Under the pieces are notes generated by a model, which ran no database searches, was not told where the DNA came from, and saw only the letters and a program-made list of their open reading frames with translations. A stretch of 64,000 nt of DNA from Coccinella septempunctata (Eukaryota > Arthropoda > Insecta > Coleoptera > Coccinellidae), in the NCBI RefSeq assembly GCF_907165205.1, contig NC_058193.1:27665521-27729520 (forward strand), in the 5' to 3' direction. Shown here one piece after another: positions 13,627-26,277 of the stretch; position 1 is the first letter of the stretch; each line of letters opens with the position of its first letter. A program made the position numbers and the translations under genes.

Positions 13627-14260
13627 CAGGGTGACTCTTTGTCTCGTACTAATATTTTAACATTAGATTCTCGAGGTCAAAAGGAACACCATTTTCCTAT
13701 ACCATTTTTTCTGATTCGGCCCTGATAAAAAGATATAACCATTTAAATTTTCATAATGAGCTGTGCCACCCCTGGAAAAACAAAAGTACCTTCAGAATAA
13801 CTAGCTGAATCTGTGACACTACACATCTATGGATCTATTAAACAGGGTTGTATTCAGCCAAAGTACCCAAACATCAAATTACCCGAAAACGGCGCATTAT
13901 ACGAGAAAATACGAAGAACATTTTCATTTAACAAAACGTTCAAATATTCATTAGATAGTGTCCAACTAAGTTTCAAGAGTTAGTTTCTTTCTATTTTTGG
14001 TATTATTATGGTGCGCAATGGTCATAATGAGAAACTGGAAAAATTCGATGATTTCTTGTATTCAAAAAAGAGTCTATATTTCGAAATTCATTTCATTCGA
14101 TAAAACCATTTGTGAGAGAACTAAAAATGAAATTTTCTTCTGGTTGTTCAACAGCCTGTATCTTTTAAAGCAAGTCGATTCGGAGAAAATGGTAAGGAAA
14201 AAAATGTTTCTTTTGACCTCAGGAATATACTGTCAAAGTGTTTGTCAAAGAGTCAACCTG
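13627..14260. mobile_element. Family B foldback MITE
   Basis: This 634-bp element begins CAGGGTGACTCTTTGTCTCG after TA (13625-13626) and ends GAGTCAACCTG before TA (14261-14262). The internal sequence is shared with the 26278 and 58026 copies. It has no coding capacity; frames inside it are chance. Confidence 0.82.
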
Positions 14261-14262
14261 TA

Positions 14263-15557
14263 TACTCAATTTTCAGTATAAAGATTTGTAGTGTGTGGAA
14301 AGTAATCTGTTCTAGCTCACTAGCTCTCCAGAAAAGATCTGAATATTTCTAGGGAACCAACCATTATTCATGAGTAAAAACTTAAGGCTTTAATCAACGC
14401 GTCTAAGTAATCGAATAGAGATGGTTCACTATGTGAACTCATCATCCTGAAGAAGCATTCCATATGAGGATTGAAAAACATTAATTCGTCATGGCGGGTC
14501 CCCAATATAAGACACCATCCTCCGGTTGATGTGTGTTACACTCCACTGTACTTATGAGGGACAATAATCCCGAAAACGTTCTACAGTTTGTGTTCAGTTG
14601 TTTCGGCCTCTCTGAGAATTCCTGATTCATGACTATAAGACCATTCTTCGAATTGTCGTCACCATTGTAGATATGTATTAATAATCCTAGTACCTGAATA
14701 CTGTCGAGGTGGCTTTTCAATCGTTTCAATTCATTTTTGAATCTACTCTCTGATCTTAACCTTCCAAGAAATTTCTGGTGGACCTACACGAGGTGGGCGT
14801 TGATGAGTCGATTAATCTCCACGTGTCCAATCTCTTAACACCGCCGCACCGCGATGTACAAAGACAACAATGGCATGGTGGTTGATCGACATACATCCTA
14901 AACGACCGATCGTTTCCTCCTCTCGTCTTGACGGGCTCGCTGAGAGTTCGCCACGGGCCAGTGACCCATCGTTGTGGCGTTGGAGATCATCCTCAGCGGA
15001 GCGCGCGATTCTCTTTTCGCGAACGGCCGCAGCCATCTCCGTCGTCGGTCGCGGGCAACAGCCGTGATTCCGAGGTCACTCAGCTCTCGGAGTCATCGTA
15101 CCCTAGTGGTACAGAAAACTCATATTATATAGGAAGGAGATTCCTGCGGCGTTGCCGTCGATGGGCCGTTTTCGCGAGGAATTTCGCGGCGGCCCTCTCT
15201 GGTCAGCAACCTCTCTCTCTCTCCCCCCCGATGCTCCTTTTCAATGTCAACGGCGTTTTCTGTTCGGAAAAATCGGCATCGATGAGGTGTTCGGCTTCGT
15301 CACGGGGCTCTTCGCGAGGTGCCATCGACTCCGTCATCGGTGTCGATGGCCTGCGAATTTCGCAGAGCGGAAGAGCGCTCGATGGCCATGAGGGAAGGAA
15401 GGCGGCTACGCCCGTTGTATACAGGGTGAATCTTTGGATTGTGCCTAGCTTAAACTCGAAGCTTCGTTATCGCGCTTTTTCATAGTAAAACGCTTGTTGA
15501 AAAATTCTTTAAAGATCAAGAAAGAAAATGAGCAGAAAATCAACAAACCTCACTATA
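14263..15557. other. Stretch with a second GC-rich island
   Basis: About 14770-15430 is strongly GC- and CpG-rich. It contains long open frames in several phases on both strands, which GC-rich DNA produces by chance. The longest plus-strand frame has no ATG start. An AGGTCACTCAG word lies near 15074. No product is recognisable; a regulatory or untranslated-exon role is possible. Confidence 0.4.
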
Positions 15558-16452
15558 CAGGGTGGGTATTTGACTCGTACTAATATTTTAAGAGTAGATT
15601 CTTGAGGTTTCTATACCATTTTTTCTGATTCGGCCCTGATAATATTGCAGATTTCAACTATAGATGGTTTTAAACTCAGGGTTTTTTGTGTTTTTTTTTT
15701 TTGTTTTTTTTGGCACACAGGGTTCAAAAAAGGGAAAAAAATTATGAAAATTGATATTGCTTATGTCCACGTACAAGTGTAAATTTTGTGGAGATATAAA
15801 TGTTTATTTCTTCTGCTATTGAGATGTATACTCCAAATTATTGTGAGAATTGAAATTATTATTATATCATAAAATGATGTAGCCGTTTTAAGTTTTAATA
15901 ATGAGCTGTGCCACCCTTATACAAAAACAAAATTACCTTCACAATAACTAGCTAAATCTAAATCACTACACGTCTGTGGATGTTTTGAACAGAGTTGTAT
16001 TCATCCAAAGTACCCAATATTTCAAATTTCACATATACTTTTCAATTTTTGAACATCGATTTACTCGAAAACGGCGTATTATACGAGGAGCTATGAGAAG
16101 TACTTTTATTTTACAAAACGTTCAAATATTCATTAGATAGCGTCCAATTTAATTTCAAGAGGTTCTTCGAATTCTTGGTATTTTTATGGTAAGTAATGGT
16201 CATAATGAGAAAACTGGAAGACGTGGGTGATATCTTGTGTTAGAAAAAGATTCATCAAATAAATGAAAAACTAGATTCCGAAGTTCATTTCATTCGATAA
16301 AACCGTGAGATAATACTAAAAATAACATTATTTCATGGTTTTTCAAGAGCTTGTATCTTTTAAACCAAGACGATTCGAAAAAAGTTGTGAGGAAAAAAAG
16401 TGTTTCTTTTGACCCCAATAATCTACTGTTAAAATATTTGTACGAGTCAATA
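15558..16452. mobile_element. Family B foldback MITE with an insert and truncated right end
   Basis: The element begins CAGGGTGGGTATTTGACTCG after TA (15556-15557). Compared with other B copies, about 240 bases (roughly 15645-15880, with a poly-T run) interrupt the left part. The right end stops at GTACGAGTCAATATCTCG and runs into the next element, losing its terminal CAGGG end. Confidence 0.75.
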
Positions 16453-16457
16453 TCTCG

Positions 16458-17783
16458 TCGGCTTCATTCACGCTTTATTTGTTCGACAGACTTTCGAACG
16501 AAAAGGTTTGCCTGAACACCTTTATAGGTATCATGGAAAAAGGTGATTTTTCAGTTTGAACTCGGCAGAAGACGATATTTTTCGTCGATTCTTCATTGTA
16601 TAGTAATGAATTTCACACGAAAACCTACTCTAATGAATGGGGAATTCTCCTCAATTTGGTTATCCCAGCATATGCATGTTTAAGCTGAATAATTATGAGT
16701 TTCATTCATAAATTTTCAAATGCACCGCGGAAACTATTCAAAATCATTCTTCAAATATGAGGTTTTAAAATTTAAATCGCTTCGTTTCTAGTTTACGATT
16801 TGACAACAACGCCTGCTAGAAAATAAAAAGAACAATGGCTTGTTTATAAAATAACAGCTATTGATTTACAGCCATCATAAGGCGAGCCTCAACAGCAACC
16901 AGCCAAAAAAATCCCATAAAATTTTACGACCTTCCTCGTTCGTCGCAGACTTCATAGACAGCCATCTTTGTCTCTCAATGTATCTCATCTGGATAGTGTA
17001 TTTGTTGTCCTTTATTATCAACGCATATTTCAGTCGATGTTGCCAACTTGTGCAATAGAAACGAAACACTTTAAATTTTAAATACCCATTTTTATTTTTC
17101 GTTTTTAGGTACTCAAAATAATTTTTTTTCATTGTTAAAAATTTTTTTTGGGAAACGGTTAAAATGGTTTTTTCAAAATGTTACGTTTCACAGATATGGA
17201 TTTCATAAAAAATACATCATTTTCCTCAGAAGGAATATTCCCTATTCTCTAAGCAGTCCAACAAGACAGCTTCATTCTGTTTCAAAAGGAAAAAAGTTTC
17301 TAGCGAAAGGTTGGCTTTTTTAACCCTCTGCAATGCAGTAGTTGTGAAAACCGCTCTGATGGGGGACAAAATAGATCTTGTTGTCCCAGTGAAGCGTAAC
17401 CCCCTTAGCAAACTATAAACAATAAACCCTTTACAATTATCGGAGAACACCACCAAAAATTTTTCATATCTAATTAAACGATTGTTTGGAATGTGGACAA
17501 TTTTATTCACTGTCATTTACAAAAACTTGCCATGTTTTCAGCAGGTCTATATTGTATCTTCTTTTTCAAGGCAATTAATTTTATTTGATTTTGCGGAATA
17601 TTGCCTTGAAAAAGAATAAATAGTCTTCGCAACGTTATCCCTATCACCTTTTTTTCTAGTCTTCTGCCGAGTTCAAACTGAAAAATCACCTTTTTCCATG
17701 ATACCTATAAAGGTGTTCAGGCAAACCTTTTCGTTCGAAAGTCTGTCGAACAAATGTTTTCGAATCCGCCGACAGCCAAGGGG
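16458..17783. mobile_element. Candidate piggyBac-like non-autonomous element
   Basis: Inverted arms of about 115 bp pair 16458-16572 with 17660-17776, including TTTGTTCGACAGACTTTCG. The right end reads GCCGACAGCCAAGGGG, followed by TTAA (17784-17787), the piggyBac target site. The left tip is missing at the junction with the family B element. A perfect 17-bp hairpin (17559-17575 with 17600-17616) lies just inside the right arm. No transposase is present. Assignment to piggyBac rests on TTAA and the G/C-run end only. Confidence 0.5.
16640..17249 (+). repeat. Dispersed 0.6-kb repeat, copy 1
   Basis: The stretch starts at GGAATTCTCCTC and includes GCTGAATAATTATGAGTTTC. It is a close direct match to 20277-20860. 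This copy lies inside the TTAA-type element. Confidence 0.8.
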
Positions 17784-20276
17784 TTAAAATATTCCAACAA
17801 TCAGCTCGAAATACGACCACAATCAGGTTGACCTTGTTCTGACGAAACCCTTCTCCAAAAATCGTCCAAGACCGTATCAACCCTTTCTAGCGACCATTGT
17901 CGATATGCTAATAAAGTTCGGAGGAACGTCAACGCCATGGTCCTGTCTGTTCCACTTTCACTGCTGTAAACGTTTATTGATATTACACCTCATTGCTTTA
18001 CGAGGTCTCCTTTGGTACGGGGATCGGTTTCGAAAATGCAGCGCAATAAAAACTAGGAACGTGGCTTTGAGACCCACTACGATGCCGACTCTGCGCCATA
18101 ATCTCACATTATTGGGGCATTCGGAAAAAGGTAAACAGTGCCATTGTACCCCGATCGTAAAACAGGGATTTCTGCGTTTTAAGGTCAGTCGGCTTCGATT
18201 CAGTGAAGTATTTTTGCCTGCGGCTATGTAAGTGATCTTTGAATCGGTAAAAATGGGGTCCATTTTATGTCTTTTATGCCCCTTGACGAACGTTAAAAAG
18301 TCAAGTGCGAGTCGAACTATCATGAAGGAAGTTTTGCTTGTTACGATAAATATCATTTTATGAACTTAAATAAGGTCATAGTAAAAATTCTGCTTCATCA
18401 CTGAAAGTTTATGTGACTCTTGTGTGAGGTAAGAAGGATGGGTTGAAAATTCTGTCGAAATTTTTTTCTCTGAATGTATATTTACGAATATTCATATCAA
18501 AATCCTGTACAGAATGAATGAACAGGTGTAATTGATACATATACATATAAATACGTTCTTCCATCATCTTTCTTTAATTACACTTTTCAAGTGTAATGTA
18601 AGGGTAGAAATGCTAATTCAATAAAACTATTTCATGCCTATTCTACAAAAATGAAAAAAGGTTTATAAGAAACCTCAACGAATGATCAAACCATACTCCA
18701 GCAACAAGAGATCCATCCATTTCTGGTAAAAAAATAGTTTCTAATTCTGTAACAAAATATGTTTTTTTAGTTTCTCATCGAAAAATTGCATATTTAATGA
18801 AACAACACATCAGGATTCTTTTGAACCAATTCTCTCGTCATTTTGAAATCTAACTCTTAATAATTCAGTCTATTCTAATTATTTCAACTATACATAAATG
18901 AGGATGCTACGAAATAGGTCGACTTTCTTCGTATTCTTTCAAGGAATGTTTCAATTTGAATATTGATCACCTGGATACGTCAGAAATTCGAATCTATTTC
19001 GAGTTTGAATGCAACAAGCTTCTATTCAACGCATCTGTCTGAAATGAGTACACACACGTGTGCGCGTGTAGCACACAGCATGGCATTTCCTCTTACATAA
19101 TAGACAAATCAAATCGTTCTAGTTACCGAAAATTGGTAATACAAACGTTGCGCGTGTAGGTATTCCGCCTAGCTATATTTCAATATTTTCTGGATTTTTC
19201 ACGTTTCCACAAAATTGTATAACTTTATAGGTATAGTATATAGTATAAAAACTGTTGGGACGAAACTGCAAAATTTCTCCGATTATGCATACGTACCTAT
19301 GCGGCCTTAAGTCATTCAAAACACAGTTATACGACATTCTGCTGGTATCTGAGCAAAAATACGAAATCTGTGTTACAACTTGTATAATAGAATACTCGAA
19401 TACTGGTCAACAAACCATCAAATAATTTTATTTCTTGCAATAAAAGATTGAAAGCACCTTCGAATTGATGTAACTCTCGACCCAATTTTCCTATTCAGAA
19501 ATTTGAGGCTGTATTTTGGACGGAGGAATCCTCATCGTTACTATTAAGGTACTTTAATTCTCCCTTTGCAGCACAATGTTATTCACGTTTAATGAAAACA
19601 GGCATATTGTTAGTATAACCGTACTTTTGTGGTCTTTGTGGATTAGTTACAGATTTTGTGTTGTTATTCGTAATTTTTCCCATTAAACTTAAGTTTAAAA
19701 ACTTTTTTGTACATGTTTAAAAATAGTTTTCTCGTGGAGATATCTAATCGAGTAATTCCGATGATGGACATTCTAAACTCGATAGGGCAGCGAACTATGC
19801 CAAAAGCCCGACAACTGGGACCGGTTGATATGTTTATCCTTGAAATTTGGCGAACTACAAACTAGTCGTTGCCCCCTGGTCGGGCTCAAGGTCCCACCAG
19901 TTCGATACGAACTATGAAGACCTTGATTTTTTATGTCCATTAAGCCATCATCGTCCATTACGACAACGCTCATGTAATATTCATCATCTGATATAACATT
20001 CGTTGTGACAATGACCGGCAACGATTTTAGCGGCAATTGTCTCCCAAAAATTCGACGCGAATTTTATTCGCGATGCACGTTTGTTTTTTGCCGGGACGCA
20101 TGATTATTAAATCTTTCGTGCGGGACTGTGCATGTCAATTTGTTGAGGATATTATCACATGTTTTTTTTTAATATCAGAAGAGAGAAATTCATGAAAGTA
20201 CACGCAAGGAACAGAAAAAAATAATTGAGAAACGACTAACCAAATTTTATTGTTCAGTACTTAGGAGACAATGAGG
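17784..20276. other. Stretch without a recognised gene
   Basis: It begins with TTAA and is moderately GC-rich at 17850-18350 and 19760-20100. An ATG-led frame of 132 codons on the minus strand (17958-18356) is opposed by a plus-strand frame over the same bases, and neither shows a known domain. A CA/TG-rich run lies near 19050. Confidence 0.5.
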
Positions 20277-20860
20277 AATTCTCCTCTATTTAGGTTATCA
20301 CAGCATATGCAAGTTTAAACTGAATAATTATGAGTTTCATTCATGAATTTTTCAAATGCACAGCGGAAACTATTCGAAGTCATTCTTCAAATATGAGGTT
20401 TCAAAATTCAAATCGCTTCGTTTCTGGTTTACGATTTGGCAACAGCGCCTACTAGAAAATAAAAAGAACAATGACTTGTTTATAAAAAAATAGCTGTTGA
20501 TTCAGCCATCATAAGGCGCGTACTCACAGGCGAACCTCAACAGCAACCGGCCATAAAAATCCCATAAAATTTACGACCTTCCTCGTTCGTCGCAGACTTC
20601 ATATAGACAGCCATCTTTGTCTATCTCATCAAGATTATGTATTTGTTGTCCTTTATCACCAACGCATATTTCAGTCAATGTTGCCAACTTGTGCAATAGA
20701 AACGAAACGCTCTAAATGTTAAATACCCATTTTTATTTTTCGTTTTTAGATACTTAAAATTTTTTTTTGGAAAACGGTTGAAATGGTTATTTCAAAGTGA
20801 CGTTTCGAAGATATTTCATAAAAAATACATCATTTTCGTCAGAAGAAGTATTCTCTATTG
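20277..20860 (+). repeat. Dispersed 0.6-kb repeat, copy 2
   Basis: A direct copy of 16640-17249 with scattered substitutions and small indels. It lacks the long inverted arms that surround copy 1. Confidence 0.8.
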
Positions 20861-20926
20861 AGAATATCGCGTACAAGATGAAATGTTTGTATTGAAATAT
20901 TTTGAAATGTTAATTTTTCACAAGGT

Positions 20927-20985
20927 GTGCAAAATTCGTTTTCTACTGGGGGAATCTCTAATACTATAAGAGCTAGAAGAAATTG
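20927..20985. mobile_element. Family A MITE end fragment
   Basis: GTGCAAAATTCGTTTTCTAC and the bases up to the AGAGCTAGAAGAA segment match the family A terminus. Confidence 0.55.
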
Positions 20986-21371
20986 AAGTAGATGAATTAC
21001 ATATACAAATATACAGAGTGGGTCATTGCAAACAAAGCAACTGTTCTGTAGAACCAAATGATATAAAAACGATCGGACATTTCGATTTTTTTATTCCAAG
21101 GAGACAACTCCTGAGATTAAATTCAAAACCTTGTCATTTCAACCCTTATGGCCGTTTGCACCGTTTGTCTAAACAACGATTATATTCTTAAACAACGTTT
21201 AATTCCTTAACCGGGTTGCACCGTTACTAAACGTTGATTATAAGGCCCTTAAACGTTGTTTAAACTAAACGCAGAAATTTGCTCGATTAAAACGTTGATT
21301 GAAGTAATACTTCAAATTCGATTGACAACTGTGTTTCCTATTTGTGTTGATATAAAATTCAAATTAATATA

Positions 21372-22295
21372 ATGGATGATTTGGAAGATGAGATATTACT
21401 TGATGATGATCTTGATGCACTTAGCAATATCGAATTTAGATTTCCTAGATGTTTTCCCCGTAGAAGAAATTATTTCGAAAGAATGGACCTCACTTTTTTC
21501 AGAAGATTTCGTTTAACGAAAGAAACCGTCTTATTTTTTTTTGCCATATATGGAGAATGATTTGGAATTTCCCAGATGTTTTCCCCGTAGAAGAAATTAT
21601 TTCGAAAGAATGAACCTCACTTTTTTCAGAAGATTTCGTTCAATGAAAGAAACCGTGTTATTTTTTTTTGCCATATATGGAGAATGATTTGGAATTTCCC
21701 AGATGTTGCCCCTGTAGAAGAAATTATTTCGAAAGAATGGATCTCACTTTTTCAGAAGATTTCGTTTAACGAAAGAAACCGTGTTATTTTATTTTGCCAT
21801 ATATGGAGAATTATTTGGAATTTCCTAGATGTTTTCCCTGTAGAAGAAATTATTTCGAAAGAATGGACCTCACTTTTTTCAGGAGAATGATTTGGAATTC
21901 AATAATTAGTTATATTATACAAATATAGATATTTCAGGAATAATAGTGTTGACCCAATAAATCAATTGCTAGCTACATTGAGGTTTTATGCTAGTGCTGG
22001 TCAGTTGGCTTCTGTTGATTTCATAAATGTAGATGTATCGAAAGAATCAAGAATTATTCCCGCAGTTTCATTAGCAATTGGTAAATTATATTCCGAATTC
22101 CTTAAAATGACCAAAGATGAGGATATAGTGCCAATTCAACAGTCCTTCCACAAGAAGGCTTCTTTTCCTAGAGTAATAGGATGTGTTGATGTTATCCATG
22201 TTCGCACTTCAAATTCAAAACACAACACCGAATCTCAAAAAAATAATGTTCAAATTTCCCACCTTGACAACAGAAGTTTAGTCAGAAAACCTTGA
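21372..22295 (+). pseudogene. HARBI1-like transposase remnant
   Basis: The first frame starts MDDLEDEILLDDDLDAL and continues through FPRCFPRRRNYFERM and TKETVLFFFAIYG, resembling the N-terminal part of Harbinger nucleases. After the repeated block a second frame (21966-22295) reads DPINQLLATLRFYASAGQ ... FPRVIGCVDVIHV, the region holding the first catalytic Asp (family GxIDxxHI). Sequence for the second Asp and the Glu is missing, and frameshifts and stops separate the parts, so it is inactive. Confidence 0.8.
21430..21885 (+). repeat. 127-bp tandem repeat inside the Harbinger gene
   Basis: The landmark GTAGAAGAAATTATTTCG recurs at 21460, 21587, 21714 and 21840, a period of 127, 127 and 126 bases. 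About 3.6 units are present. The period is not a multiple of three, so each unit shifts the frame. Confidence 0.9.
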
Positions 22296-22540
22296 CTTCT
22301 TTTTCTTTTTAATTTATCTTCTATGATGTGCTTGGCTGAAATTTTGAATTTTTTATGCTGTGAGTGGTGTTGCCAAATCTATCTATGATTAAATTGAACA
22401 ACGATTATGATTCCACGGTGCAAACCGTCAAATGCTAAGCAACGTTTAAATATTAAACATCGATTAGTTTAACCATGGTTACCAGCGAAACGGTGCAAAC
22501 GGGCATTAGTGTCACAACCCCTGGTGAGTGATGACTCATT

Positions 22541-23659
22541 TGACAGGCGTTTGTAATTGTAGTTGTATTTAATTTTTTTTTTCATTCAATCCATTTGTTC
22601 TCGAAATTTTCATGTTTGAAAATTGGTTATCCTTCAAGAATGCTGTGTGAATAGGTCGAGTTTTCACTCATTTTTCAGGTGAGTGAAGTTAACCTCACCT
22701 GAAGATGCTATCGTTATACCGAAACACGTGTAATGGTCGAATAACCCATCCTAACGAAAGACCTATATGAAATCTTATAACCGACAAAAAAATGGTTCTT
22801 CAATTTGAAGATTCCTTTTCGTCACGAGTGCATGCACGTATTCAACGACGTTTCACAACATGGATCGCACATGCCCTTCCCTCATAAATAAACACAGATA
22901 AAAGACTCTCATCTCGAGAATTTACGAAGTGACGTGTTTGTGATACTCATTATCGGCGCCTATATCAAAGAGGCGTTACGTAACTCGTTACGTACTCTTC
23001 TTCGTCGTCGTTTGTTTCGTAAACAAATGGGTCTCGGATCCGGTTGCACACGAATTCCGTCGTGCGTGCAACGATCGGTAACGCAGTCAAGTTCGCCGTC
23101 GATCAAAAATCAGTGAAAGGACCGGCCACACGTGCTAGATCGCACCGAAAGGCAAGAAAGTACTTACGCGAAGACGCGGCGCGGTTGCCAGACGAAAAAT
23201 AATGACCATAATTACGTCTTAATTGTCACGTGTCGGCGTTTATCTCATTCGATGCTCATAACCTAAATTCGACTAGAACATAGAATTTACACACTTTTTT
23301 GATGCTTATTTTGTTAATGAGTACTGACTTCTTGAATCGAACCAAAAATAGTATAATTCCACTTTTTTGGTCCTAATTCTCGTCAAATTTTTTTATTTGC
23401 TTGTAACGCACGACGCACAAGTAAGGATTACGACTTGTTCATCCTTCAATATACATAACCATGAAATGACAATCATAATTGGCAATTGGCAAACCTCAAT
23501 TATTTCTGCCTGGATGATTTCAGTTTCGAATTTATGCTTCCTGTTTTTTCATTGGATATGAAATTTGTACGAATTTTCAGTTTCGTCTTTAAATTTTATT
23601 CTTTCATCGAAATTTGGATTGACGAGAATCGACGTAGATAGCGTAGTTTTCGCACATGT
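22541..23659. other. Stretch upstream of the E75 promoter
   Basis: No gene or bounded transposon is seen. A repeat-like segment at 22680-22760 includes CCTGAAGATGCTATCG and CGAAACACGTGT. A CpG-containing patch lies at 22,930-23,210 and could be regulatory. Confidence 0.5.
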
Positions 23660-24309
23660 GGCAACGCCGGTAATTAGAGTGACGGAGAGAGTGAGCGAAC
23701 GCGAAGAAGTGAACGCAGAACTTCGCGGCCTTGGCCGTATGTTCGCCGTTCCTTGTCGTTTGTCTGGGTAATTCAGTCAAGGTCTCGGTTATTGAACTTC
23801 CTTCCTTTATCGCCCCACCACGCCGGCCCGACTCCACCTCTGACTTCGGTACGGCCAATCGGGTACCGCCGCGGACGATTCTCTACTCCTACCATTGGTC
23901 GACGTTCGCATTGTTGTCAGTGACCTCCAACATTGAAAATACGATGAACTCAGGCAGAAATTGCGGCATGCGAAGACCAAGAAAGACGTTCCTCTCCCTA
24001 CCATACTGGCTTTTGGTGATCTCGCCGCCCTTCGTTTCAGGCAGGTAGTACTGCCGATATTTACTATACAGAACTCAACCGGCTGTGCCCAGTTGATATC
24101 GCGACTTTCACTCTCGCTAGTCAGTCCTTCAGTTGCTCTTAGCAAAGCCGGGTGGTTTTGGCAGCTCTTGACTGAGTACCTACAGATATTGTGTTTAGTG
24201 TTTCGTCGATCTCGTTAAGGAAGCATGATTGTGATCAGTTCGATTGTTTACATTTAGTGTTCGTATATCGTTAGACCAGTGTTTCACCCCTTGGATTTTT
24301 CTCGCCGAC
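23660..24309 (+). promoter_or_regulatory. E75: E75 A-type promoter and 5' leader region
   Basis: This GC-richer stretch leads directly into the A-type start codon. It carries an in-frame stop (TGA at 24232-24234) above the ATG at 24310, so translation cannot begin further up in this exon. Several TCAGT initiator-like words occur (for example 23773, 23917, 24121, 24235), but none has a DPE at the exact +28 position, so the start site is undecided. An EcRE-like inverted repeat lies at 23914-23926 and an 8/9 FTZ-F1 match at 23777-23785. The open reading frames here lack ATG starts or family features and look like leader sequence. Confidence 0.55.
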
Positions 24310-24430
24310 ATGATAATTTTACCCGATAGCAGTATGCACTCTTCGCCGGTGGCACAGGTGCCAGAATCTACCACTGGACACTTTTCGGATCTCACCAATC
24401 ACCAGCACAAGGAACCGGCGCTCAATTTAG
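24310..24430 (+). CDS. E75: E75 A-type first coding exon
   Basis: This exon encodes the isoform-specific N-terminus of the two-finger E75 receptor, 40 codons plus one base. It begins MIILPDSSMHSSPVAQ and ends KEPALNL. The ATG at 24310 was chosen because it is the first ATG after the in-frame stop at 24232. The donor is AG|GTAAGC at 24430/24431, phase 1. The leftover G joins AA of the next exon to make Glu, giving [11 protein letters not shown], which leads smoothly into the conserved DNA-binding domain. The segment is Ser/Pro-rich and resembles the short N-terminus of insect E75A. It could be called A or C in another species' nomenclature, since both have two fingers. No further upstream coding exon was found. 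Confidence 0.85.
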
Positions 24431-25303
<873 letters not shown>

Positions 25304-26277
25304 TAGAAATAGTCGTTCGACACAGCCACGCATCATCATGATCCGAAACTCAACTCGAAAATCCTGTTCACACACTGTATATATACTTGCTCCAATTGCT
25401 CGGGCGAATCTGATATGGTTATAAATTCTGCGACGCACCGTTCCAAGAAACGACAATGGAACCACTTGGTTATATGTGGTCCGAAGATCCTTGGATGAGG
25501 TTGTTATACTCTCCTTTGTGCGATTAGTTTACCTTGAAATTTGCCAACGCTCTATCTCGACCACGGGAAGAACGAGGCATTTTTCAGCATTGAACTCTTG
25601 ACGGTCCTGACGTACTTGGAATACCACGGCCTGACTTCGAGATTCCTGTACAAGAAAACAATCGATTTTTTGCTCTACGTTCGCTACTGGAAACGAAAGC
25701 TTTGTTAATCCGGACAAATATCTGATATTTTCGGAGTTTGACTCGATTGAGTTAGATTAAAATGTGGAGATTAACGTCTAGAAGGCATATAGACACTCTT
25801 ACCACCGAAGAAAATGAACCCCTGCTCCTGCGGAGCTTTAAGAAGCTTGTTATACGCACCCTTAGGTTTTGAAAAGTTGTTTTTTTGGATGAAACTATCA
25901 GGAAATCCGTTTCGGAGGACGTAGATTCAGAATCCATAAAAAATTTCGGACTGCGTGTGTGTAAAACGCTTTTTTATTGACACGTTTTATGGGTTATTCG
26001 GATTTTTTGAAAAATTATTGTGGGCACGCCACAGTTCGCAATTTTGAATCTATCGATCTGAAATTTTGCACGTTGATGCTCATCTGAATCCTGACGAAAC
26101 CAATTGATTTTGGTCGAAATTAATTCAGCCGTTTTCGAATTCTTTTCACCGGAATTTCGGACCACTTTTCAGAAATTTTTTGCCTGTAAATTCGGTGATA
26201 TTCTTAACGAATTCCATTTGTGGTTATAAGAGGGGTTGTGTGATTGTCGCAAAAAAATTGCGATGCCACATCCTATA

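Larger units (their letters stand above)
21149..22505 (+). mobile_element. Harbinger (PIF) element, degenerate
   Basis: This 1357-bp element is bounded by TTA direct repeats (21146-21148 and 22506-22508), the 3-bp target site typical of PIF/Harbinger. Its ends are inverted: TGGCCGTTTGCACCGTTT at the left and the counterpart of TGCCCGTTTGCACCGTTT at the right. It contains a HARBI1-like transposase remnant with an internally amplified segment. Confidence 0.85.
21014..22540. repeat. Family D repeat interrupted by a Harbinger element
   Basis: 21014-21148 and 22506-22540 together match 59666-59860. They share a CAGAGT-type start after TA, an ATCGATTTTT-like stretch, and GTGTCACAACCCC on the far side of the insert. 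The Harbinger element splits the repeat at a TTA. Confidence 0.65.

Noticed and set aside
14928..15485. 185-codon plus-strand open frame
   Set aside because: It begins at TTG, not ATG, lies in a GC-rich island with overlapping frames on both strands, and has no recognisable domain.
17958..18356. 132-codon minus-strand frame with ATG
   Set aside because: A plus-strand frame covers the same bases, and neither has family features or splice context.
22700..22740. Hammerhead ribozyme (CTGAAGA ... CGAAAC)
   Set aside because: The core words are present, but the bases between them do not form a stem II with the required G-C closing pair.
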